Notes under the pieces: generated by a model
What the model was told of the DNA's origin: nothing
Seen by the model: only the letters and a program-made list of their open reading frames with translations
Databases searched by the model: none
In this document: positions 1 to 8,466 of the stretch, in pieces
How the letters are laid out: every line of letters begins with the position of its first letter
Position numbering within the stretch: position 1 is the stretch's first letter
Origin: Clostridiaceae bacterium
Lineage (GTDB): Bacteria > Bacillota > Clostridia > Lachnospirales > Lachnospiraceae
Reading direction: 5' to 3'
NCBI GenBank assembly: GCA_910575795.1
Contig: CAJTGE010000005.1
Span: 93,379 to 157,378 of the forward strand
Length of the DNA: 64,000 nucleotides
Program-made: the position numbers and the translations under genes

Positions 1-190
1 CCTGTGTCTCGGAATGGATATTTAAATCAATGGGCTTGGAGAGATCCAGGCTGAAGATACCCATGATGGACTTGGCGTCGATCACATAGCGGCCGGACAC
101 CAGATCAAAGTCAGCGTCAAATTTTGCCAGATCATTCACAAACGATTTTACCTTATCGATGGAATTTAACGAAATACGAACTGTTTTCAT
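1..190 (-). CDS. HPr-like phosphocarrier family protein (partial, cut by left edge)
   Basis: The first 63 residues are visible; the gene runs off the window. The start is the ATG at 190, preceded by AGGAGG on the minus strand. The segment DAKSIMGIFSLDLSKPIDL matches the regulatory Ser46 region of HPr (KSIMG motif). The N-terminal part, where HPr carries the phosphorylatable His15 in a G-x-H-A-R-P motif, reads MKTVRISLNSIDKVKSFVND and has no histidine. HPr passes phosphate from enzyme I to sugar permeases; a copy without His15 cannot do this by the usual route and would be closer to a Crh-like regulator. The family assignment is good, the regulatory role is inference. Confidence 0.8.
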   Translation of the reverse strand, partial: MKTVRISLNSIDKVKSFVNDLAKFDADFDLVSGRYVIDAKSIMGIFSLDLSKPIDLNIHSETQ

Positions 191-410
191 GAAAAGAACC
201 TCCTCTTGCTGCGTTATACTCAGCATAAATATGTTTGGATAAAAATAGCTGCGCGCCGTAAGGGCTGCAAACGGCCGGGCGGCAGAAATATATGGCAGTT
301 ATGGGATATCCATAGCTGAAATCCTGATTCTATACTACAAACTTATGGAAGAAAAGTCAAGAGAGGATTGCGTGAACAGTAACAATTTTTGGGCGAGGAG
401 ATGACAGAGA

Positions 411-1748
411 ATGAGAAAAGCAGCGTTCCACAATCTGGGATGTAAGGTAAATTCTTATGAGACAGAAGCGATGCAGCAGCTTCTGGAGGAAGCGGGGTAT
501 CGGATTGTCCCGTTCGGGGAAGAGGCGGATGTCTGTATTATTAATACCTGCTCGGTGACAAATGTGGCTGACAAGAAGTCGAGACAGATGCTGCACAGGG
601 CAAAGAAACAAAATCCGGACGCTGTGGTGGTGGCGGCGGGCTGCTATGCGCAGGCGGCCGGGGAGGCGCTTTTTGAGGACAGCGCGGTGGATTTGGTGAT
701 CGGAAACAATAAAAAGAAGGATTTACCCGCGATTCTGGAGCGGTATTTTGCAGATCGCAGCCAGAACCGGGAGATTGCGGACATCAGCGGGGAGCGGGAG
801 TATGAAAGGCTGCATATCAGCCGGGCCGCAGAGCACACGAGGGCTTTTATGAAGGTGCAGGATGGCTGCAACCAGTTCTGCAGCTACTGTATTATTCCGT
901 ATACCCGCGGACGGGTCAGGAGCAGGATGCTTTCGGAGGCTGTCCGAGAGGCAGGGGAGCTGGCGGCGGCCGGGTATAAGGAGATTGTGCTGACAGGGAT
1001 CCACTTAAGCTCATATGGGACGGATCTGCATGCCTGCGGGAAGGGGGAGGAGCCGGCGGATTTGCTGAGCCTTGTCACGCGCCTGGATGAGATACCCGGA
1101 ATTGAGAGAATCCGTCTGGGCTCTCTGGAGCCGCGTATCATCACCAGGGAATTCGCCGGAGCCCTGGCCTGCCTGCGGACGGTCTGCCCGCATTTCCACC
1201 TCTCTTTGCAGAGCGGCTGCGGGGCCACCTTAAAGAGGATGAACCGCCATTATACGCCGGAGGAATACAGGGAACGGTGCGGGATTTTACGGGAGGCATT
1301 TGAAAATCCGGCGATTACCACGGATGTGATCGCGGGCTTTCCGGGAGAGACTGAGGAGGAATTCCGGGAAACCATGGCTTTTGTGGAGGAAATTGGTTTT
1401 TACGAAATGCATGTGTTTAAATATTCCAAACGGGCCGGCACGCGGGCGGCCGGGATGGAAGGGCAGGTGCCGGAGCCGGTAAAGGCGCAGCGGAGCAACG
1501 AGCTGCTGGCGTTGGGCGGGAGGCTGTCCGGCGCTTACCGCAGAAGCTTTTTGGGGCGGGAAGAGGAAGTGCTCCTGGAAGAGGAGACGGCGCTGAACGG
1601 GAAAGCTTATATGGCGGGGCACACGCGGCAGTATGTAAAGGCAGCGGTTCCTTACCGCGAAGGGCTTAAAAATCAGACCGTCAGGGGGACTTTTAGCCAT
1701 TTTCTGGACGGGGAAACCCTTTTTTTAGAGGAAAATGGCGGACGGTAA
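411..1748 (+). CDS. mtaB: tRNA t6A37 methylthiotransferase MtaB
   Basis: A 445-residue radical SAM methylthiotransferase that converts t6A37 to ms2t6A37 in tRNAs reading ANN codons. The N-terminal UPF0004 domain has its cluster cysteines in GCKVN, NTCSVTN and AAGCYA. The radical SAM triad is C-N-Q-F-C-S-Y-C (about residues 155-162), followed by IIPYTRGRVRSR, typical of the MiaB/RimO/MtaB group. GCKVN at the N-terminus and the short C-terminal TRAM-like region point to MtaB rather than MiaB. The start ATG lies 10 bases after GAGGAG; an ATG at 401 is out of frame. It appears to be transcribed alone, with no clear terminator in the 250 bases after it. Confidence 0.93.
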   Translation: MRKAAFHNLGCKVNSYETEAMQQLLEEAGYRIVPFGEEADVCIINTCSVTNVADKKSRQMLHRAKKQNPDAVVVAAGCYAQAAGEALFEDSAVDLVIGNNKKKDLPAILERYFADRSQNREIADISGEREYERLHISRAAEHTRAFMKVQDGCNQFCSYCIIPYTRGRVRSRMLSEAVREAGELAAAGYKEIVLTGIHLSSYGTDLHACGKGEEPADLLSLVTRLDEIPGIERIRLGSLEPRIITREFAGALACLRTVCPHFHLSLQSGCGATLKRMNRHYTPEEYRERCGILREAFENPAITTDVIAGFPGETEEEFRETMAFVEEIGFYEMHVFKYSKRAGTRAAGMEGQVPEPVKAQRSNELLALGGRLSGAYRRSFLGREEEVLLEEETALNGKAYMAGHTRQYVKAAVPYREGLKNQTVRGTFSHFLDGETLFLEENGGR

Positions 1749-1865
1749 TAAATTTTTGAAACAATGCCGGGATACGGTTCACAGGCAGTATTCCGCAAGG
1801 CGTTTTTGTGAGTGAAGCGCAAAGGAAGTCGCAAAAAACCCGGAACCATTTGGCAGGGATTGGGA

Positions 1866-1894
1866 TTGACAAGGAAAAAGACATATGATAAAAT
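1866..1894 (+). promoter_or_regulatory. Sigma-A type promoter of the peptide transporter/hydantoinase operon
   Basis: TTGACA (1866-1871) and TAAAAT (1889-1894) are separated by exactly 17 bases. The start of transcription should fall near 1901, giving a leader of roughly 105 bases before the first binding-protein gene. Confidence 0.75.
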
Positions 1895-1947
1895 GCTAAC
1901 CAATTCACCGGTGTAAAGTGATAACAAAATAAACAGGCTTTAGGGAT

Positions 1948-1985
1948 AACGAGGTCGTTATATGTGGATACGATCTCGTTTTTTT
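1948..1985 (+). terminator. Intrinsic terminator inside the operon leader (probable attenuator)
   Basis: An 11-bp stem (1948-1958 with 1970-1980, one G-T wobble), an 11-base loop and then seven T residues. It lies after the promoter at 1866-1894 and before the gene at 2006, so it would stop transcripts before the operon unless antiterminated. I do not recognise a known riboswitch or T-box in the short leader. Read-through control is inference. Confidence 0.7.
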
Positions 1986-2005
1986 AAAACACAGGAGGAG
2001 GATGT

Positions 2006-3676
2006 ATGAAAAAGAAAGTAATGTCTGTGCTGCTGGCAGCGGTTATGGCATGTTCCCTTGCCGCCGGGTGCGGCGGGAACAGCGGAAGCGCCCCGGAAGA
2101 AGATACAAAGGCAGCGTCAACGGATAAGACGCTGCGCATTACACAGTCGTCCGGCGGCGTGATCGATCCGGGGATTGAAGTGGACGCCACATCGTGCGTT
2201 GCCTATGTGAATTTATATGATTCCCTAGTGTACATCGATCTGGAGAACGAATCCAGGCCGCAGCTCGCAACGGACTGGGATGCCTCCGCGGACGGGCTCA
2301 CATGGACCTTTCACTTAAGGGAAGACGCCAGATTCCACGACGGGACCGAAGTCCTGGCAAACGACGTTGTGTTTTCGATGGAACGTCTTCTCACGATGGG
2401 AGAAGGCTTTGCCTATCTGTTTGCAGGCTATGTGGACAGCGTGGAGGCAGCGGATGACCACACGGTAGTCTTTACCTTAAAGCAGCCGTTCGCCCCGTTT
2501 TTGTCGATTCTCCCGCGGCTTTATATACTGAATGAAGATCTGGTGACAGAGAATCTGGAGAGCGGCCAGTACGGTGAATACGGCGATTATGGGAAGGCGT
2601 ATCTGGCGGAGCATGACGCGGGAAGCGGAGCGTATCAGCTAAGCGCGATTGAGACGGGATCGAGCTTTACCATGACCCGCTTTGATGATTACTATGAGGA
2701 GTGGGATCCGGACGCTCCAGAGACGGTAGAGGTGATAATGAATACGGAAGCGGCTGCCATAAGGACCATGATCAATAACGGAGAGCTTCACATCACGGAT
2801 CAGTGGCAGACGAATGAGGCGTATGAGGCCCTTTCCCAGATTGAGGGGGTGGAGGTCGGAGATTTCACGAACGGCCAGATTCTTTATCTGATGCTGAATA
2901 CCAAAAAGATTCCGACCGACGACGCGCATGTCCGGCGCGCGCTGGCCTTTATGCTGGATTACGATCAGATTTGCGGGACGCTGTTCCCGAATTACGGAAA
3001 AGTGAGCTCCTCGGTTCCGCAGAATGCATTCGGGTTCAGCGCGGAGGGATATGATTATACGTTTGATCTGGAGAAGGCAAAAGAAGAGTTAAAGCAGTCC
3101 GAATATTATGATCAGCTTATGAGCGGGGAAATCCATATCGAGGTGGAGTGGATTTCCGACGTGCCGGATGAAGAAAAGATCGCCCTCCTTCTCCAGTCCA
3201 CAGCGGCCCAGCTCGGAGTGAAGGTGGATGTGACGAAGGTTCCGTGGGCGACGCATGTGGATAAATGCGGAAGCATTGAGACAACGCCCAACTGTGCGAC
3301 CTGCTTTATGGCAGGAGATTACAGCGAGGCCGGCGCGTTCCTGTTTAAGCGGTTTTCTTCGGATACGGCCGGCACATGGCAGCAGTGCGAATGGCTTCAG
3401 GACGCGCAGCTTGACGCGATGATAAACGGCGCGCTCACAACGCTGGACGGGGAGGCGCGAAAAAAAGCTTACGCCGAGATTCAGAAAAAGGTAAATGAAG
3501 AATGCCTGGGCATCCCCATCGCGGAGCAGGCCGAGAAGCACGCGTATTTCAGCAATATTGAGATCCCCTGTATGGAGAGCGCTAAAAATGGCGGTTCTAC
3601 GGCGCTGCCGCTGGGATATAATTTTATGTTTAAGGATTATCGGATCCGTCCGCTTGCGGCGGGACAGCCGCAGTGA
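2006..3676 (+). CDS. Family 5 extracellular solute-binding lipoprotein (peptide-type ABC transporter), copy 1
   Basis: A 556-residue binding protein. The N-terminus has Lys residues, a hydrophobic stretch and the lipobox SLAAGC (Cys about 22), then a polar linker, so it is probably anchored to the outer face of the membrane. The family-5 (SBP_bac_5, DppA/OppA) core is recognisable from LATDWDASADGLTWTFHLR and FHDGTEVLANDVVFS. The start ATG follows AGGAGGAGG. It is the first gene of an operon with a second, very similar binding protein, two permeases and two ATPases. The two mature proteins are alike along their whole length, so this is a tandem duplication. The ligand is not evident; the hydantoinase genes downstream suggest a cyclic amide or modified peptide. 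Confidence 0.92.
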   Translation: MKKKVMSVLLAAVMACSLAAGCGGNSGSAPEEDTKAASTDKTLRITQSSGGVIDPGIEVDATSCVAYVNLYDSLVYIDLENESRPQLATDWDASADGLTWTFHLREDARFHDGTEVLANDVVFSMERLLTMGEGFAYLFAGYVDSVEAADDHTVVFTLKQPFAPFLSILPRLYILNEDLVTENLESGQYGEYGDYGKAYLAEHDAGSGAYQLSAIETGSSFTMTRFDDYYEEWDPDAPETVEVIMNTEAAAIRTMINNGELHITDQWQTNEAYEALSQIEGVEVGDFTNGQILYLMLNTKKIPTDDAHVRRALAFMLDYDQICGTLFPNYGKVSSSVPQNAFGFSAEGYDYTFDLEKAKEELKQSEYYDQLMSGEIHIEVEWISDVPDEEKIALLLQSTAAQLGVKVDVTKVPWATHVDKCGSIETTPNCATCFMAGDYSEAGAFLFKRFSSDTAGTWQQCEWLQDAQLDAMINGALTTLDGEARKKAYAEIQKKVNEECLGIPIAEQAEKHAYFSNIEIPCMESAKNGGSTALPLGYNFMFKDYRIRPLAAGQPQ

Positions 3677-3721
3677 GAAAGTGACAGCCAGGGCTGTTGC
3701 GGATGAGGAGGTAAGGAGATT

Positions 3722-5371
3722 ATGAAAAAGAAAATTTTATCGGTAATGCTCATTGCGGCTATGGCCGTAAGCTTTGCGGCCGGGTGCGGCAGCCGCGGCG
3801 GGGATGCGGCGGAAACAGCGCCCGGGACGGCGCCTGCGGGCGAAGGAGTGCTTCGGATTTCCCAGTCGTCCGGCGGAGCGCTGGATCCCGCGGTGGGCAG
3901 CGACTGCGCGTCCAGCATTGCCTATGTGAATCTGTATGATGCGCTGGCATATACGGATCTGAACAATGAATCGCAGCCGCAGCTCGCGGAAAAATGGGAT
4001 ATGTCCGAGGACGGCTCTGTATGGACGTTCCATTTAAGGAAGGATGCGAAATTCCACGACGGAAGCGGCGTCCTGGCCAGCGACGTTGTATTTTCCGCGA
4101 ACCGCCTGCTGACAATGGGCGAAGGCTTTGCATATATGTTTGGGGATTATGTGGATACCGTCGAATCCCCGGACGACTATACGGTCGTATTCCGCTTAAA
4201 AGAGCCCTTCGCGCCTTTTATCTCGATCGTTCCCAGGATCTATGTCCTGAATGAAGATCTGGTGATGGAGCATATTGAAGACGGGCAGTATGGGGAATAC
4301 GGAGATTACGGGAAAGCGTATCTGGCGGAGCATGACGCCGGGAGCGGCGCGTATGAGCTTGCCTCGGTGGAAACCGGCTCCAGCTTTACCATGACGCAGT
4401 TTGCGGATTATTATGAGGAGTGGGACGAAAGCGCGCCGAAAAGCGTGGAGGTCATCATGAATACAGAGGCCGCGACGGTCCGCACCATGATGAATAACGG
4501 GGAGCTGCAGATTTCCGACCAGTGGCAGTCCAACGAGGCTTACGAGGCGCTGGCAAAGATCGACGGCGTTGAGGTCTGCAGCTATACGAACGGCCAGCTT
4601 CTGTACCTGATGATGAATACGAAAAAAGCCCCCACCGACGACGCGCATGTCCGGCGCGCGATCGGTTATATGCTGGATTATGAACAGATTTGTACCGCGC
4701 TGTTCCCGGGATATAAGATCCCCACATCGAATGTATCTTCCAATGTGTTCGGCTACAGCACGGACGGTTTTGATTATACGTTCGATTTGGAAAAGGCGGA
4801 GGAAGAGCTGAAGCAGTCGGTATATTATGATCAGCTTAAGAGCGGGGAGCTGCACATTGAGGCGGAGTGGTGTTCCGACGTGCCGGATGAGGAGAAAATC
4901 GCGCTTCTTCTCCAGGCGACGGCGGCGCAGCTCGGGATTAAGGTGGATGTCATCAAGGTCCCCTGGGCGACATTTATCGACAACTGCGGAAGCGTGGATA
5001 CGACCCCCAACACGGGCGTGTGCTTTGTGCAGGGGGATTATGCGGAGGCAGGCGCATACCTGTTCCAGAGATACTCTTCCAACACGGCGGGCACATGGCA
5101 GCAGTGCGAGTGGCTTGAGGATGCAGAGCTTGACGCTGAGATTGCGGAGGCGCTGACCACTGTTGACAGGGACAAACGGGCAGAGAAGTATGCTGCGATC
5201 CAGAAGCAGGCGGCTGAGGAATGCTGGGGCATTACGGTGGCAGAGCAGGCGGAGAAGCATGCGTACTATTCCAATATTGAAATACCGTGCGTTAAGAGTT
5301 CGGAAAGCGGCGGTTCCGTGGCGCTGCCGCTGGGATACAACTACATGTTTAAGGATTACCGGATCAGGTAA
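3722..5371 (+). CDS. Family 5 extracellular solute-binding lipoprotein, copy 2
   Basis: A 549-residue paralogue of the preceding gene, 45 bases downstream. It has its own signal peptide with lipobox SFAAGC and the same family-5 landmarks (LAEKWDMSEDGSVWTFHLR, FHDGSGVLASDVVFS, TDDAHVRRA). The two copies differ at scattered positions and most clearly just after the signal peptide. Keeping both suggests two ligand specificities feeding one membrane channel, or simple dosage; the sequence does not decide. The start ATG follows GAGGTAAGGAG. Confidence 0.92.
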   Translation: MKKKILSVMLIAAMAVSFAAGCGSRGGDAAETAPGTAPAGEGVLRISQSSGGALDPAVGSDCASSIAYVNLYDALAYTDLNNESQPQLAEKWDMSEDGSVWTFHLRKDAKFHDGSGVLASDVVFSANRLLTMGEGFAYMFGDYVDTVESPDDYTVVFRLKEPFAPFISIVPRIYVLNEDLVMEHIEDGQYGEYGDYGKAYLAEHDAGSGAYELASVETGSSFTMTQFADYYEEWDESAPKSVEVIMNTEAATVRTMMNNGELQISDQWQSNEAYEALAKIDGVEVCSYTNGQLLYLMMNTKKAPTDDAHVRRAIGYMLDYEQICTALFPGYKIPTSNVSSNVFGYSTDGFDYTFDLEKAEEELKQSVYYDQLKSGELHIEAEWCSDVPDEEKIALLLQATAAQLGIKVDVIKVPWATFIDNCGSVDTTPNTGVCFVQGDYAEAGAYLFQRYSSNTAGTWQQCEWLEDAELDAEIAEALTTVDRDKRAEKYAAIQKQAAEECWGITVAEQAEKHAYYSNIEIPCVKSSESGGSVALPLGYNYMFKDYRIR

Positions 5372-5388
5372 GGCTGCGGTTCCCCCTG

Positions 5389-5488
5389 CCGGGCTGCGGC
5401 CCGGTACCAATGGAGGACCGCATCCGCCCCCGGGCGGCGCGTTCCGGTCTGTGCTGGCCGGCAGTTTTGTTCATCACAGGCTGCCGGC
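5389..5488 (+). other. Two stem-loops between binding-protein and permease genes
   Basis: CCGGGC and GCCCGG (5389-5404) form a 6-bp stem with a TGCG loop, and GCCGGCAG/CTGCCGGC (5457-5464 with 5481-5488) form an 8-bp stem. Neither is followed by a T tract. Such hairpins often protect the 3' end of abundant binding-protein messages while letting some polymerase continue to the permeases; that role is inference. Confidence 0.45.
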
Positions 5489-5506
5489 AGGAAAGGATAA
5501 CAAAAC

Positions 5507-6529
5507 ATGAACCTGAAAAAATTTATAATACATCGAATTTTGTTATCAATTGTCGTACTTTTTGGTCTGTCAATCGTGATTTTTACCATTGCGAGAATTG
5601 TACCGGGCGATCCGGCGAGGATGGCCCTAGGGGCGACGGCCACGCAGGAGGCTCTGGAGAATTTCCGGGCGGAGAATCACCTGAACGAGCCGCTCCCGGT
5701 TCAGTATGTGTACTGGCTGACCGGCGTCCTGTGCGGGGATTTTGGGAAATCGACGGTGACAAACCGCGCTGTTGCAAAGGATATCCTCCAGTTTCTTCCG
5801 GCGACCTTTGAGATTGTGATTTTTTCCACGATTTTAATGATTGCCGGAACGATCGGCATCGGAAAGCTGGCGGCAAAGCATAAAAATACGGCGATTGACG
5901 GTATTGTGCGGGTATTTTCCTATGCAGGCGTTGCGATGCCCGGGTTTGTGGTGGCGATTCTCCTGCTCCTGTTATTCGGCTATGTGTGGAAGATCATTCC
6001 GGTCTTTGGCCGGCTGAGCTTTGGGATAGACGCGCCGAAGCAGATTACGGGATTGTATGTGCTGGACGGACTTCTTACAGGAAAGCCGGCCGTATCCTGG
6101 AACGCCCTGTTACATATCCTGATACCGGCCGTGGCGCTGGCCCTTGGCGGTATGTTTCAGGACGCGAGGCTTTTGCGCAACGCGATGGTGGAGAATTCGT
6201 CAAAGGATTACCTGGCGGCCATGAAGGGCTATGGGGTGCCGGAAAAGCTGATCACGGATCGGTATCTTTTAAAGCCGTCCCTGATACCGGCCGTGTCCTG
6301 TATGGGCATGGATATCGCCGCCTTAATGGGAAACGCATTCCTGATTGAAACGATCTTTAGCTGGCCGGGCATTTCCAAATACGGGCTTACCGCCATGCTC
6401 TCTAAGGACTTAAACGCCATTTCCGGCGTTATTATGGTATTTGGCCTGGTTTTTGTCGTGGTAAATATTATTGTGGATATTATTGTGGCATACCTTGACC
6501 CCAGAATCCGGTTAGGGGGTGGAAATTGA
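5507..6529 (+). CDS. Dpp/Opp-type ABC transporter permease, DppB-like
   Basis: A 340-residue membrane protein with the usual DppB layout: one N-terminal helix (IILSIVVLFGLSIVIFTIA), an external segment starting RIVPGDPARMALG, then five more helices. The cytoplasmic EAA-type loop that docks on the ATPase is YLAAMKGYGVPEKLITDRY. It pairs with the next gene to form the membrane channel and ends one base inside that gene's ATG. Confidence 0.93.
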   Translation: MNLKKFIIHRILLSIVVLFGLSIVIFTIARIVPGDPARMALGATATQEALENFRAENHLNEPLPVQYVYWLTGVLCGDFGKSTVTNRAVAKDILQFLPATFEIVIFSTILMIAGTIGIGKLAAKHKNTAIDGIVRVFSYAGVAMPGFVVAILLLLLFGYVWKIIPVFGRLSFGIDAPKQITGLYVLDGLLTGKPAVSWNALLHILIPAVALALGGMFQDARLLRNAMVENSSKDYLAAMKGYGVPEKLITDRYLLKPSLIPAVSCMGMDIAALMGNAFLIETIFSWPGISKYGLTAMLSKDLNAISGVIMVFGLVFVVVNIIVDIIVAYLDPRIRLGGGN

Positions 6530-7482
6530 TGGCAGTAAACAGAGAAAAGGAACTGAAAAAGGCGCTTGCCATTGAGGCAAAACGGCCGGAAGTCCGGCCG
6601 GAGGCCGATTTAGAGAACCGCGGTTCCGAGAAGCTTAAGAAAGCCTGGTATAAATTTTCAAGAAACAAATTATCCGTGGCGGGCCTGGCGATCGTGATCC
6701 TTGTCATAGCCGCCGCTTTTCTGGCCCCGGTGATCACGCCGTATCCGGAGCATGCGGGGGCGTACACGGATTTTGCCAATTCGATGAAAGCGCCCTGCGC
6801 GAAGTACCTTCTGGGGACGGACAATATGGGCAGGGATATTCTTACCAGGCTCATCTATTCGTTCCGCGGCGCGCTGTATATGTCTGTGCTGGTGCTGGCC
6901 ATTGCCGTGCCGGCGGGCTCCATCCTGGGAATGATTGCTGGTTATATGAAGGGAACCGTTGTGGATACGCTCATCATGCGTCTGACCGATATCTTCCTGT
7001 CCGTGCCGGCGATGATCCTTGCGCTGGCGGTCGCGTCGATCCTGGAGCCGAACCTGCGAAATTCCATGATAGCCGTGACGATTATGTGGTGGCCGTGGTA
7101 CTGCCGCATCGTATACGGCACGGCGACTTCCTGCCGCCAGGAGAATTTTGTGATCGGGGCGGAACTGATGGGAGCGGGAAAGCTGCACATTATTTTTAAA
7201 GAAATTCTGCCAAACTGCCTGTCCTCAATTTTTACCAAGATGGCCCTGGACGTTGGCTGGGTTATCCTGATGGGGGCCACCTTAAGCTATGTGGGGCTTG
7301 GGGAGCAGCCGCCGATCCCGTCCCTTGGCCAGATGATTTCCGACGGGGCCAGATATATGCCGGACGGATGGTGGATGACGATCTTCCCGGCGCTTGCGAT
7401 TGTGATCATTATCCTGGGATTCAATTTTATGGGCGACGGAGTCGGAGATATGCTGTCGAAGGGAGAGGGCAAGAATGAGTGA
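6529..7482 (+). CDS. Dpp/Opp-type ABC transporter permease, DppC-like
   Basis: A 317-residue permease with the long charged cytoplasmic N-terminus of DppC/OppC, then six predicted helices. The ATPase-docking loop is FVIGAELMGAGKLHIIFKEI. LGTDNMGRDILTRLIYSFRG is the typical DppC/OppC segment. I chose the ATG at 6529, which overlaps the previous stop as TGATG; an in-frame TTG at 6526 is a less likely start. The upstream GGGGGTGG serves as ribosome site. Confidence 0.92.
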   Translation: MAVNREKELKKALAIEAKRPEVRPEADLENRGSEKLKKAWYKFSRNKLSVAGLAIVILVIAAAFLAPVITPYPEHAGAYTDFANSMKAPCAKYLLGTDNMGRDILTRLIYSFRGALYMSVLVLAIAVPAGSILGMIAGYMKGTVVDTLIMRLTDIFLSVPAMILALAVASILEPNLRNSMIAVTIMWWPWYCRIVYGTATSCRQENFVIGAELMGAGKLHIIFKEILPNCLSSIFTKMALDVGWVILMGATLSYVGLGEQPPIPSLGQMISDGARYMPDGWWMTIFPALAIVIIILGFNFMGDGVGDMLSKGEGKNE

Positions 7483-8452
7483 TGAGAATGTAATCCTGGA
7501 AATAAAGGACTTAAAGCTCTGGTATAAGGTCTATAAAGGATATACCAAGGTGCTGGACGGCGTGAACTTAAGCGTAAGGAAGGGAGAAAAAGCCGGGATC
7601 GTGGGCGAAGCCGGGTGCGGAAAGACAACGACGGTCAAATCGATCCTCCAGATTATCCCGGAGAACCAATATCTGATCCCGGAGGGGGAGATCCTCTACA
7701 AGGGGAACGATATTCTGAAGATGAACGCAAAAGAGATGAACCGGATCCGCTCCGGGGAGATTTCCATGATTTACCAGGAGCCGGCGAATGCGCTGAATCC
7801 TGTATTTACGATTGGGCAGCAGATGACGGACGTGGTGAAATATTCGGAGCAGGGGAGAGGAAAGACAAAAGAGGAGCAACGGGAGATGGTCCTCCAGGCA
7901 ATTAAGGATGTATTTATCCCGGATCCGGAGCGCATTTTTGATTATTACCCGAATCAGCTTTCCGGCGGGATGAAGCAGCGGATCTGTATTGCCATGGCGA
8001 TCATGACGCAGAGGGATATGATGATCGCGGACGAACCGGGAACGGCCCTGGATGTTACGATTCAGGATCAGATTCACAAAACCTTAAACCGCCTGGTGGA
8101 TGAGCGGAACATGTCCCTGATCATGATCACGCATTCCCTGGGCGTGGCGAGGGAGCTGACGGACAGCATCAACGTGATGTATGCGGGGACGGTGGTGGAG
8201 TCGGCCCCGACGGCGGAGGTGTTTAAGCATACGCTCCACCCGTATACGGCGGGCCTGATGGAAGCAGTCCCGAGGCTTGGCGGCGGAGGCATCCAGTCCG
8301 GCATCTACGGCGCGATCCCGGATTACCAGTATCCGCCAAAGGGCTGCCGTTTTGCGCCGCGCTGCGGCAGATGCAGCGAACGGTGCAAAAGCGCGAAGCC
8401 AGAGCTTCAGGATGTCGGAAACGGGCATAAGGTCGCCTGTTTTAACATATAG
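7475..8452 (+). CDS. Dpp/Opp-type ABC transporter ATPase, DppD-like
   Basis: A 325-residue ATPase overlapping the permease by 8 bases. Walker A is GEAGCGKTTT, the signature is LSGGMKQR and Walker B ends in IADEPGTALDVT (most relatives read DEPTTALDVT). The C-terminal extension GCRFAPRCGRCSERC carries the cysteines of the oligopeptide/dipeptide ATPase tail. It would work as a heterodimer with the next ATPase. Confidence 0.93.
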   Translation: MSDENVILEIKDLKLWYKVYKGYTKVLDGVNLSVRKGEKAGIVGEAGCGKTTTVKSILQIIPENQYLIPEGEILYKGNDILKMNAKEMNRIRSGEISMIYQEPANALNPVFTIGQQMTDVVKYSEQGRGKTKEEQREMVLQAIKDVFIPDPERIFDYYPNQLSGGMKQRICIAMAIMTQRDMMIADEPGTALDVTIQDQIHKTLNRLVDERNMSLIMITHSLGVARELTDSINVMYAGTVVESAPTAEVFKHTLHPYTAGLMEAVPRLGGGGIQSGIYGAIPDYQYPPKGCRFAPRCGRCSERCKSAKPELQDVGNGHKVACFNI

Positions 8453-8466
8453 GAAGGAGGGATTGG

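Noticed and set aside
4196..5410. 404-residue open frame on the minus strand
   Set aside because: It lies wholly opposite the second binding-protein gene, has no ribosome site and no family features; it is a by-product of GC-rich codon use.
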